NCBI GenBank assembly: GCA_015523685.1
Contig: WAJW01000156.1
Coordinates: 1-26,583, forward strand
Direction: 5' to 3'
Length of the DNA stretch: 26,583 nucleotides
Source of the DNA: Archaeoglobaceae archaeon
GTDB lineage: Archaea > Halobacteriota > Archaeoglobi > Archaeoglobales > JdFR-42
Below, piece by piece: positions 7,850 through 14,582 of this stretch (within the stretch, counting starts at the first letter, position 1; every line of letters begins with the position of its first letter). A program made the position numbers and the translations under genes. Under the pieces are notes generated by a model. That model did not search any database and was not told where the DNA came from. It saw only the letters and a list, made by a program, of their open reading frames with translations.

Positions 7850-9314
7850 CCATCACCTCCAGGGATCTTATTTCATCCTCATATTTTTCAGCGAATTCGG
7901 GAAAGGAGTCATACTCGCTTTCAGAGTACATCTTTACAATTCTCTCCACAATCTCCACCACCCTCCCGGCAGGTACTGAGGGGATAAACAGTTCAGAACC
8001 ACCGTTCTCCAGCCCCTTGCCCATATGGATGTCGTAGGCCTGTTTCACGTCCCCATTATATCTTACAGGCCTTCCAACAAGCCCGATATGTGCCATAACG
8101 CTGTATCCGCAGTTGTTTTTACATCCACTCACACCTATCTTGACATCCCGTTCCTTCAACTTATCGTATTTTCCGATCCTGTCCAGTATCATGGAAACCA
8201 TGTTCTTGGCATGGTAGTCCCTCGTTTTCCCACAGAAATCTGAAGCACAGCCCACTGCCGTCCATTCAGGGCATATGCCTTCGGTTCGAAATCCTGCATC
8301 CTTCAGTTCCTTTTTCAGGTCCTCCACATCATCGATCTCAGGGATTATTACATTCTGAAATGGTGTGAGCCTCAGTTCTCCACTGCCGTATCTGTCCGTC
8401 AGATCTGCAAGAACCTGTATTTTTTCGGCGGTGAGAATCCCTCCCCTCAAAGGGATGTTTATGTATTTCCTGTGGTCACGTAATATTCCGGTTCCACAGT
8501 GCTCCTTCCACGGTCTTCTGACATCGCCTTCATGCTCTTCAAAATCCATTCCAGTCTTTTCTGAAACGATTTTCAGAAATTCTTTACGGCCCATTTTTTC
8601 AAATAGATACTTGAATCTCGCCTTGTTTTTACTGCTTCTATCTCCGTAATCTCTGAAAATCTCCACAGTCGCTACAGCAAATTCAAACACATCATCCGGG
8701 TACAGAAAGATGTTGAGTGGTTCACCTTTTCTCGGGCCAGGAAGGGATGATCCTGCTCCTCCTCCTGCTATTGCAGTGAAACCCCATTCATCATCCTTTT
8801 GAGCAGGAACAAAGGCCATATCGTTTATCCATGATCGCGTACAATCATACCGGCAACCGGATATTGAAAATTTGAATTTTTTAGGCAGGTCAAGGAATTC
8901 GGGATTTCCTGAGAAAAATTCGGTCAGTTTTTTGATGAGTGGATGGCCATTTATTCTCTCTTCCTTCCCGATACCTGCGAGAGGACAACCAACGATATTT
9001 CTCACATCTCCTCTACCTGCGTAGGGAAAGGCCTGACCGCACATATCTGTTGTCAGGCCTTCTGAGTCGAGTATTGAGAAAATTTCAATTGCATGCTCGG
9101 AATCTATCCAGTGAAGCTGTATATCCTGTCTGTCCGTTATCTCCGCATATCCCCTGCCGTAGTTCAGTGAAAGCTCTGCTATTGTTCTGAGTCTTTCTGA
9201 GTCGATAACACCTCCGGGAATTTTTATTCTGAGGAAATGCAGGGAATCTCTTCCTCCGTCTCTTCCCAGAGAGTATCTGCCAATGAACCTTGAAAGTATT
9301 TTCATTTCTTCCAT
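7827..9314 (-). CDS. Siroheme [4Fe-4S] sulfite/nitrite reductase (NirA/SiR family)
   Basis: Reductases of this family carry six electrons to sulfite (to sulfide) or nitrite (to ammonia) at a siroheme coupled to a 4Fe-4S cluster. The 495-residue product has two ferredoxin-like half domains (YAEITDRQDIQLHWI near 56-70; GELRLTPFQNVIIPE near 312-326) and two siroheme/cluster domains. VRNIVGCPLAGI (104-115) and INDMAFVPAQ are NirA-like. The cluster ligands read CASDFC (356-361) and CKNNC (398-402), so the first pair is CX4C, not the usual CX5C. An extra CRYDC pair sits in the N-terminal half (154-158). No ferredoxin or flavin domain is fused, so the electron donor must be separate. The ATG at 9314 follows GGTGA. 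It is co-transcribed with the TusA-like gene. Sulfite is favoured over nitrite only by that neighbour. Confidence 0.88.
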   Translation of the reverse strand: MEEMKILSRFIGRYSLGRDGGRDSLHFLRIKIPGGVIDSERLRTIAELSLNYGRGYAEITDRQDIQLHWIDSEHAIEIFSILDSEGLTTDMCGQAFPYAGRGDVRNIVGCPLAGIGKEERINGHPLIKKLTEFFSGNPEFLDLPKKFKFSISGCRYDCTRSWINDMAFVPAQKDDEWGFTAIAGGGAGSSLPGPRKGEPLNIFLYPDDVFEFAVATVEIFRDYGDRSSKNKARFKYLFEKMGRKEFLKIVSEKTGMDFEEHEGDVRRPWKEHCGTGILRDHRKYINIPLRGGILTAEKIQVLADLTDRYGSGELRLTPFQNVIIPEIDDVEDLKKELKDAGFRTEGICPEWTAVGCASDFCGKTRDYHAKNMVSMILDRIGKYDKLKERDVKIGVSGCKNNCGYSVMAHIGLVGRPVRYNGDVKQAYDIHMGKGLENGGSELFIPSVPAGRVVEIVERIVKMYSESEYDSFPEFAEKYEDEIRSLEVMDDGRYKP

Positions 9315-9324
9315 GTTTTCACCG

Positions 9325-9362
9325 AAATTTTTATATTCAATTAACGACGTTAACTGTTAACG
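9325..9362 (-). promoter_or_regulatory. Promoter and palindromic operator candidate for the reductase-tusA operon
   Basis: Upstream of the reductase, on the minus strand, GAATATAAAAATT (near 9338-9326) is a TATA-like element; it lies close to the ATG at 9314, so the transcript would be nearly leaderless unless a more distal element is used, although GGTGA precedes the ATG. Just upstream, CGTTAACTGTTAACG at 9348-9362 is a perfect inverted repeat with 7-base arms and a one-base centre. Position directly behind the BRE/TATA suits an operator for a repressor or activator. The regulator is not identified. Confidence 0.5.
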
Positions 9363-9428
9363 GCGTATAATAATATATAAATTTTTACATTCTGAATGGG
9401 ACTTCGGTGGTCAATCCGCGGGCCAGTT

Positions 9429-10466
9429 TTAAAACCTGAGTTCGAGCAGGTGCATATTGCCGATATTTACATTTTTCAGATGTTTTTTAGCGGTTTCATA
9501 GCATCTTCTTACCTGATTCCTTGGTGTCACCGGCAGATCCTTCATATAGAACTGGGGATGGAAAACAAGAAGGCTATATGGGATCTCTATGCTGAAAGAT
9601 GATATGAACCCTGCAATTTCATTTACCTCTTTTTCATCGACATAGTACGGCACCAGCAGGGTTGTGGCAGTCAAAAATCTTTCAGGAAAGTGAAATTCGC
9701 ATGCAAGCATTTCGAAATTTTTCAGAACCTCTACGTTATCTTTTCCTGTGAGAAAGAAATGGAGATTTCTATTCCATGCTTTAAGGTCGAATTTAACAAT
9801 TCCACCACTTTCAACACTCAACTCTCCCGCTTTTCTGACCAGTCTGCTGTTTCCAGCACCATTCCATTCCCAGCATATTCTTATGTTCCTGTCCACCTCT
9901 TCGAATATCCTCTTTGAAACATTGATGGCAAATGGAAGCTGAGGCTCTGGCGAACCGCCAAAAAAACAAATACATTCTATATCAGGGTTATCCTTAACCA
10001 TCTGCACAAACTCATCATCATAAACAGTTCTACCCTCTGAAATATTCTTGTGGGTGTGGTTCTAGCAGAAGAGGCAGTCAAAGTTGCATCCATAGAAGAA
10101 AACTGCAAGGTTGTATCTCCCCCTTTTCTCAGAGCCAGGGCAGAACCATCCAGCACAGCAGTTCGTGGGAAGTGGATCGAGGTACATGTGCAGATGTCCA
10201 TATCTCTTCCCCGTTCTCCTTTTGAATTTTTTCCCGCTAAAAGTTCTCAAACCGCAGTATCCCGTGTTTCCTTCAGAAAATCTGCAGTTTGATGAACATA
10301 CGGTACACCTCATCCTTCCCTGAACTGGAGGATCGATCGGTAATCCAAACCTCTTCCTCACTTCAGCATGAACTAACCCGGAGATCTCTCTGATGGAGTC
10401 CTTTCTACAGCAGCCCGGACATATTCCTGTGGAGAACGTGGGAGTTCCACAGATCAGGCATCTCAT
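9429..10466 (-). pseudogene. Radical SAM protein (PflA/PflX-like) interrupted by one in-frame TAG
   Basis: The frame runs from the ATG at 10466 to the TAA at 9429 with a single internal stop, TAG at 10064-10062 (codon 135). The first part has several cysteine pairs (CLICG, CPGCC, CTVCSSNC, GYCGL, TNCCAGWFC) and ends in YGCNFDCLFC, the radical SAM CX3CX2C motif. The next codon is the TAG; after it come NHTHKNISEG and, further on, CICFFGGSPEPQ (the glycine-rich SAM-binding strand), WEWNGAG and a TIM-barrel remainder. Relatives usually have Gln-Asn after the third Cys, so TAG replaces a likely CAG. The substrate is unknown; the family resembles COG1313/COG1180 activating enzymes. It is probably a recent nonsense mutant, or alternatively recoded (for example pyrrolysine) or a sequence error. 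Without the TAG the gene is intact at about 345 residues. Confidence 0.75.
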
Positions 10467-10679
10467 CTTATATGCATATCTCCGGAAGAAATATTAAATT
10501 TTGTGAGAAAGGAGGAGGGCGTTCCAAGATGGTTCAGAGATTTGAAGGCTAAAATATTCCTCCGGTTATGTCAGTGTACCGGAATGAGCGGAATCAGGAG
10601 CGGATAGCGGTAAATTTTCCTTTTTTTCCTGGAAGTCCAATCGTAAAGTTTTAATACAGTTTGTATTATGCATAATAAC

Positions 10680-10754
10680 AGCGGGGTGGGGTAGTCAGGA
10701 GATCCCGGCGGGCTCATAACCCGCAGATCCGTGGTTCAAATCCACGCCCCGCTA
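10680..10754 (+). tRNA. Initiator tRNA-Met (anticodon CAT)
   Basis: The cloverleaf folds completely. Acceptor AGCGGGG pairs with CCCCGCT and starts with the A1-T72 pair. The D arm has GGG/CCC, the anticodon arm GCGGG-CTCATAA-CCCGC carries the three consecutive G-C pairs typical of initiators, and the T arm is CGTGG-TTCAAAT-CCACG. The discriminator is A73, CCA is not encoded, and a T-run (TTTTCT) follows directly as terminator. A TATA-like TTTTAATACAG near 10651-10661 lies about 25 bases upstream. No intron is present. Confidence 0.96.
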
Positions 10755-10987
10755 TTTTCTGACCACAGCTCTGGCATAGCATTAAATCATTTTTAGCCGG
10801 GTCTGTTAATTTATAGATCGGTATAACATTTCAGGTGTCTTAAAGTGGCAAAGGGATTTGTTTGGAGCGTTAAATGATCCGAAGGATGGATGTGAAGCCC
10901 GGGAATGCGTCCTTCAAGATTACATTATGAGCATAAAATATAACTTCCAGTTTCTAACCAAAGATCGGTATTATGTATTTTTTTTAC

Positions 10988-11042
10988 CGAAAAATTTATA
11001 TATGAGTAATACTACACTAATGTTAGTAACGTGGTGTTACAT
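10988..11042 (+). promoter_or_regulatory. Heat-shock operon promoter with HSR1-type operator
   Basis: CGAAAAATTTATATATG (10989-11005) is a strong BRE/TATA pair, predicting initiation near 11023-11028. Overlapping that point is GTAAC-GTGGT-GTTAC (11026-11040), a perfect 5-base inverted repeat with a 5-base spacer. It is the same layout as the CTAAC-N5-GTTAG site known for HSR1 of Archaeoglobus fulgidus. Two further small palindromes overlap it (CTAATGTTAG at 11017-11026 and GTTAGTAAC at 11022-11030). A repressor bound here would cover the initiation site, as expected for autoregulation relieved by heat. Confidence 0.7.
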
Positions 11043-11711
11043 ATGAGGGCAGAAGATATCCTCGACATTCTCGGAAACGAGAGCAGGAGAAAAATACTCC
11101 AGTTACTATCGAGGAGGCCGTGCTACGTAAGTGAAATATCATATTGCCTCAGAATGGCACCAAAGGCTGTGATTGAGCATCTTTCCAAGCTTGAAAGGAT
11201 GGGTCTGGTGGAGAGTGTAACGGATGTTAACAGGAGAAAATATTACTACATAAGCAGAAATCTTCGTCTGGAGATTGATCTGAGCCCCCATTTATTCAGA
11301 GTTGATTCCCCTCCATCAGGAAGCACCCTTGATAAAAGTTCGCTTGCAGGGGAGTTCATGAGGTTATTTGAAATGCCTGTTAACAGTCCAGACAATTTGA
11401 GGGGCATTGTTGAGACACTCGAAACTTTAAAAAAGGCCCAGAGAACCCTTTCAGGTCTTCAGATGGCTCTGATGGAGAAGATCAATGAGTCTTTCAACGC
11501 TCTCGTTGAGTTTGTCGGCAGGATGATGGATGACAATCTTGAGAGACTCATCCTGATATCTGTGGCAAAAGCTCCCTCTGACCCTGAGGGAATTTCCGAA
11601 GAACTCGGGCTCAGCATCAATGAGGTAAGAGCTGTGCTTGAGAATCTTGAGAAGAAGGGTCTCGTAAGAAAAATAGAAAGGGAAAATAAGATTATATATT
11701 CAGTATTATAA
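11043..11711 (+). CDS. HSR1/Phr-like heat-shock transcription regulator, winged helix
   Basis: This is an ArsR-type winged-helix protein of 222 residues. The N-terminal domain (about residues 1-75) reads ILDILGNESRRKILQLLSRR and continues with VSEISYCLRMAPKAVIEHLS, KLERMGLVES and a wing ending RRKYYYI. A linker with a predicted helical stretch (SGLQMALMEKINESFNALVE) follows. The C-terminal part (RLILISVAKAPSDPEGISE, then LENLEKKGLVRKIE and KIIYSVL) looks like a second winged helix. In Archaeoglobus fulgidus the equivalent HSR1 leads an operon with cdc48 and hsp20 and represses it, which is exactly the gene order here. Start: ATG 11043 with GGTG seven bases before; a GTG at 11031 is in frame but lies within the operator. 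The cdc48 Shine-Dalgarno begins four bases after the stop. Confidence 0.88.
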   Translation: MRAEDILDILGNESRRKILQLLSRRPCYVSEISYCLRMAPKAVIEHLSKLERMGLVESVTDVNRRKYYYISRNLRLEIDLSPHLFRVDSPPSGSTLDKSSLAGEFMRLFEMPVNSPDNLRGIVETLETLKKAQRTLSGLQMALMEKINESFNALVEFVGRMMDDNLERLILISVAKAPSDPEGISEELGLSINEVRAVLENLEKKGLVRKIERENKIIYSVL

Positions 11712-11727
11712 ATAGGAGGTGAATTAA

Positions 11728-13911
11728 ATGAAGGAAAAGATTCAGCTTAGAGTTGCTGAAGCGTATCACAGGGATGCTGGCAGGGGGATAGCAAGGGTTG
11801 ACCCTGAAATAATGGAAAAGTCAGGGTTGAGCAGTGGTGACATAATTGAGATAACAGGGAAAAACACAGTACCGGCCATTGTATGGCCGGCATATCCTGA
11901 GGACAGAGGTAAGGGTATAATCAGGATAGACGGTAACATTAGAAACAATGCAGGAGTGAGCATAGATGACAGGGTTACCATAAAAAAGGTTGATGCCAGA
12001 TCTGCGGAGAAGGTCGTTATTGCACCCACGGAGCCCGTTAGATTGATGGGCGGTGAAGCCTACTTACAGAGGTTGCTGGAAGGCCGACCCGTCATAAGGG
12101 GGCAGAGGTTGAGGGTGGAGGTGATCGGCCATACTCTCACCTTTATAGTCACATCAACAAAGCCTGCAGGCGTTGTCATTGTCACAAGGGGTACAGAGAT
12201 AGAATTGAAAGAAAAACCTGTGGAGGATATAACCAGATCGGTACCGAGCGTTACTTATGAAGATATCGGAGGACTGAAGAGAGAGTTAAAGCTCGTGAGA
12301 GAGATGATCGAGCTTCCTTTGAAACATCCGGAGCTGTTCCAGAGGGTAGGGATAGACCCACCGAAGGGTGTTCTGCTCCACGGCCCACCGGGCACGGGAA
12401 AGACCCTCATAGCAAAGGCGGTGGCCAACGAGGTCAATGCTCATTTCATTTCCATAAGCGGACCCGAGATAATGAGCAAGTACTACGGAGAGAGTGAGCA
12501 GAGATTGAGGGAGATCTTCGAAGAGGCAAAGGAGAATGCTCCGTCAATAATCTTCATTGATGAAATTGATTCCATAGCTCCAAAGAGGGAAGAGGTAACC
12601 GGAGAGGTTGAAAGGAGAGTTGTTGCTCAATTATTGTCTCTGATGGATGGACTGGAAGCGAGAGGAGAGGTCATTGTTATCGCAGCAACAAACAGACCCG
12701 GAGCGATTGATCCAGCACTGAGAAGGCCGGGGAGGTTTGACAGGGAGATTGAAATAGGCTTTCCAGACAGGGAGGGCAGGAAGGAGATTCTGGAGATCCA
12801 TACGAGAGGAATGCCCCTTGCAGATGATGTGAACCTCAATGAGATTTCAGAGCTTACGAATGGATTCGTGGGGGCTGATCTTGAAGCTCTCTGTAAAGAA
12901 GCGGCGATGCATGCAATACGGAAGAGGATGGAAGCAGGAGAAATCGATATTGAAGCGGAGGAAATACCGGAGGAGGTTCTGGAGAATCTGAAGGTAACAA
13001 AGGAAGACTTCATGTCCGCACTGAAGAACATTGAGCCTTCAGCAATGAGGGAGGTACTGGTTGAAGTCCCGAACATAGGATGGAAAGATGTTGGAGGTCT
13101 TGAAGAGGCAAAACAGGAACTCAGGGAGGCTGTTGAGTGGCCACTCAAGTATCCAGATGTATTTGAAACCCTTCAGCTGAAACCACCCAGGGGAATTCTG
13201 CTTTACGGTCCTCCGGGAACGGGTAAAACACTGATGGCAAAGGCGGTGGCAAACGAGACAAATGCCAACTTCATAAGCGTCAAAGGTCCGGAATTGCTCA
13301 GCAAATGGGTTGGTGAGAGTGAAAAACACGTCAGGGAAATGTTCAGGAAGGCCAGGCAGGTGGCACCTTCAATAATCTTCCTCGATGAAATAGACTCTCT
13401 CGCTCCCGCAAGAGGAGTGAGTTTCGACAGTCATGTGACCGAGAGGGTTGTGAGTCAGATCCTTACAGAGCTCGATGGACTTGAAGAGCTTAAAGATGTG
13501 GTTGTTATCGCAGCAACAAACAGACCGGACATAATAGACCCCGCCCTGTTGAGGCCCGGAAGAATAGACAGGATGGTCTATGTGCCTCCACCTGACGGAA
13601 CAGCCAGAAAGGAGATCTTCGAGATACATCTCAGAGGAAAGCCTCTTGCAGATGATGTGGATCTTGACAGGCTCGTTGAGATGACAGAAGGATACGTTGG
13701 GGCTGACATTGAGGCGATATGCAGAGAAGCCACGATGCTCGCTTTAAGGGAGGTACTGTCAGAAGGGATGGACAGGGAAAGGGCGAAGGAGATGATTCCG
13801 GAGATAAAGATCAGAATGAAACACTTTGAAACCGCAATAGAGAAGATAAAGAAAAGTATATCCAGGGATGAGTTGAAGAGATATGAGGAGTTTGCGAAAG
13901 CTTATTCCTGA
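11728..13911 (+). CDS. CDC48/VAT-type AAA+ unfoldase, copy 2 (heat-shock operon)
   Basis: A second complete CDC48, 727 residues. The N-terminal barrel begins LRVAEAYHRDAGRGIARVDP, D1 Walker A GPPGTGKT is at 219-226 with pore loop SKYYGESEQ and Walker B IIFIDEIDS, and D2 Walker A is at 494-501 with SKWVGESEK and IIFLDEIDS; both arginine-finger regions are intact. The tail is FAKAYS, with the penultimate Tyr that a proteasome-docking HbYX-like end needs. GGAGGTG at 11715-11721 lies six bases before the ATG. It is the middle gene of the regulator-cdc48-hsp20 operon, so it is probably the heat-induced unfoldase, in contrast to the copy at 3571. Its D1 coding sequence shares several exact 35-55-base tracts with copy 1, while D2 does not, which suggests partial gene conversion. 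Confidence 0.96.
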   Translation: MKEKIQLRVAEAYHRDAGRGIARVDPEIMEKSGLSSGDIIEITGKNTVPAIVWPAYPEDRGKGIIRIDGNIRNNAGVSIDDRVTIKKVDARSAEKVVIAPTEPVRLMGGEAYLQRLLEGRPVIRGQRLRVEVIGHTLTFIVTSTKPAGVVIVTRGTEIELKEKPVEDITRSVPSVTYEDIGGLKRELKLVREMIELPLKHPELFQRVGIDPPKGVLLHGPPGTGKTLIAKAVANEVNAHFISISGPEIMSKYYGESEQRLREIFEEAKENAPSIIFIDEIDSIAPKREEVTGEVERRVVAQLLSLMDGLEARGEVIVIAATNRPGAIDPALRRPGRFDREIEIGFPDREGRKEILEIHTRGMPLADDVNLNEISELTNGFVGADLEALCKEAAMHAIRKRMEAGEIDIEAEEIPEEVLENLKVTKEDFMSALKNIEPSAMREVLVEVPNIGWKDVGGLEEAKQELREAVEWPLKYPDVFETLQLKPPRGILLYGPPGTGKTLMAKAVANETNANFISVKGPELLSKWVGESEKHVREMFRKARQVAPSIIFLDEIDSLAPARGVSFDSHVTERVVSQILTELDGLEELKDVVVIAATNRPDIIDPALLRPGRIDRMVYVPPPDGTARKEIFEIHLRGKPLADDVDLDRLVEMTEGYVGADIEAICREATMLALREVLSEGMDRERAKEMIPEIKIRMKHFETAIEKIKKSISRDELKRYEEFAKAYS
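12382..12433 (+). repeat. Walker A nucleotide tract shared between cdc48 genes (copy 2, D1)
   Basis: These 52 bases are identical to 4264-4315 in copy 1. Further identical tracts follow in the same order: 12459-12513 with 4341-4395 (55 bases), 12595-12629 with 4477-4511 (35 bases, then one mismatch and 23 more matches), and 12706-12759 with 4588-4641 (54 bases). The segments between them differ at the nucleotide and protein level. Confidence 0.85.
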
Positions 13912-13938
13912 TTTAAATAAAAAAGGAGGTGGTGAGAG

Positions 13939-14466
13939 ATGTGGAGAAGGAGAAGGAGGGACTGGAGTTTCTTCGATGATATATTTGGAGACATAGATGA
14001 AGAATTTGAGCGAATGATGGAAAGAATGAACAGGATATTCGAGGAGGCCATGCGATTCGCCCCTGAGAAGATTGAACCGGGAAAACCAATAGTCTATGGA
14101 TTCTCAATGAGAATAGGCCCGGACGGCAAACCCCATATACAGGAATTTGGAAACACACCCGGAGCGATCAGATCGCACGTGGATGAGAGAAAACCCATAG
14201 TCGATGTGTTTGAAACTGACGATGAGATACAGGTGATTGCAGAAATGCCCGGTGTGGAGAGGGAGGACATCGAGCTCAACGCAACGGAGACAAGTCTTGA
14301 GATCAATGCAAAGGGTGAGAACAGGCAGTATTCCGAGGTCATAGATCTTCCAGCAGAGGTGGATCCGGATTCAGCGAAGGCAACGTACAAGAATGGAGTG
14401 CTTGAGGTCATTCTCAAGAAAAAGGAGTCTGAGAAGAGGAGCAAGAAGAAGATAGATATAGAATAA
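13939..14466 (+). CDS. Small heat-shock protein Hsp20 (alpha-crystallin family)
   Basis: Small heat-shock proteins form oligomers that hold unfolding proteins for refolding or degradation. The 175-residue product has an Arg/Trp-rich N-terminus (MWRRRRRDWSFFDDIFGDID) and a Met/Glu-rich helix. The alpha-crystallin domain spans about residues 90-165 (IVDVFETDDEIQVIAEMPGV ... YKNGVLEVILKK). The C-terminal KKIDIE provides the I-x-I motif that docks neighbouring subunits. The ATG is preceded by a strong GGAGGTGGTG. It is the last gene of the heat-shock operon and lies 27 bases after cdc48 copy 2, so a holdase and an unfoldase are made together under the HSR1-like repressor. Family call is secure. 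Confidence 0.95.
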   Translation: MWRRRRRDWSFFDDIFGDIDEEFERMMERMNRIFEEAMRFAPEKIEPGKPIVYGFSMRIGPDGKPHIQEFGNTPGAIRSHVDERKPIVDVFETDDEIQVIAEMPGVEREDIELNATETSLEINAKGENRQYSEVIDLPAEVDPDSAKATYKNGVLEVILKKKESEKRSKKKIDIE

Positions 14467-14469
14467 AGA

Positions 14470-14512
14470 CATTTTATTATTTTTTATATTTAATATTTTG
14501 AATTTTTAATTT
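14470..14512 (+). terminator. T-rich archaeal terminator after hsp20
   Basis: Directly after the hsp20 stop, repeated T-runs (TTTTATTATTTTTTATATTT and continuing) form the oligo-T type of archaeal terminator; no stable stem is needed. The stretch from there to 14568 is AT-rich and also holds TATA-like elements (for example TTTTTAATAGAAAGG near 14527-14541 and CTTTTAATTTAG near 14551) for the downstream oxidase gene. Confidence 0.6.
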
Positions 14513-14582
14513 TCTGTTATCACAAAATTTTTAATAGAAAGGAATAACACTTTTAATTTAGAAAAGATCGGGGAGGAATGAT

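Noticed and set aside
10062..10064. Genome-wide reassignment of TAG to pyrrolysine
   Set aside because: TAG closes at least five other genes in the window at their normal family ends, so it works as a stop; a special case at this codon is left open.
11031..11042. GTG start for the heat-shock regulator four codons upstream
   Set aside because: It lies inside the operator and close to the predicted transcription start; the ATG at 11043 has a GGTG at suitable distance and matches the usual family start.
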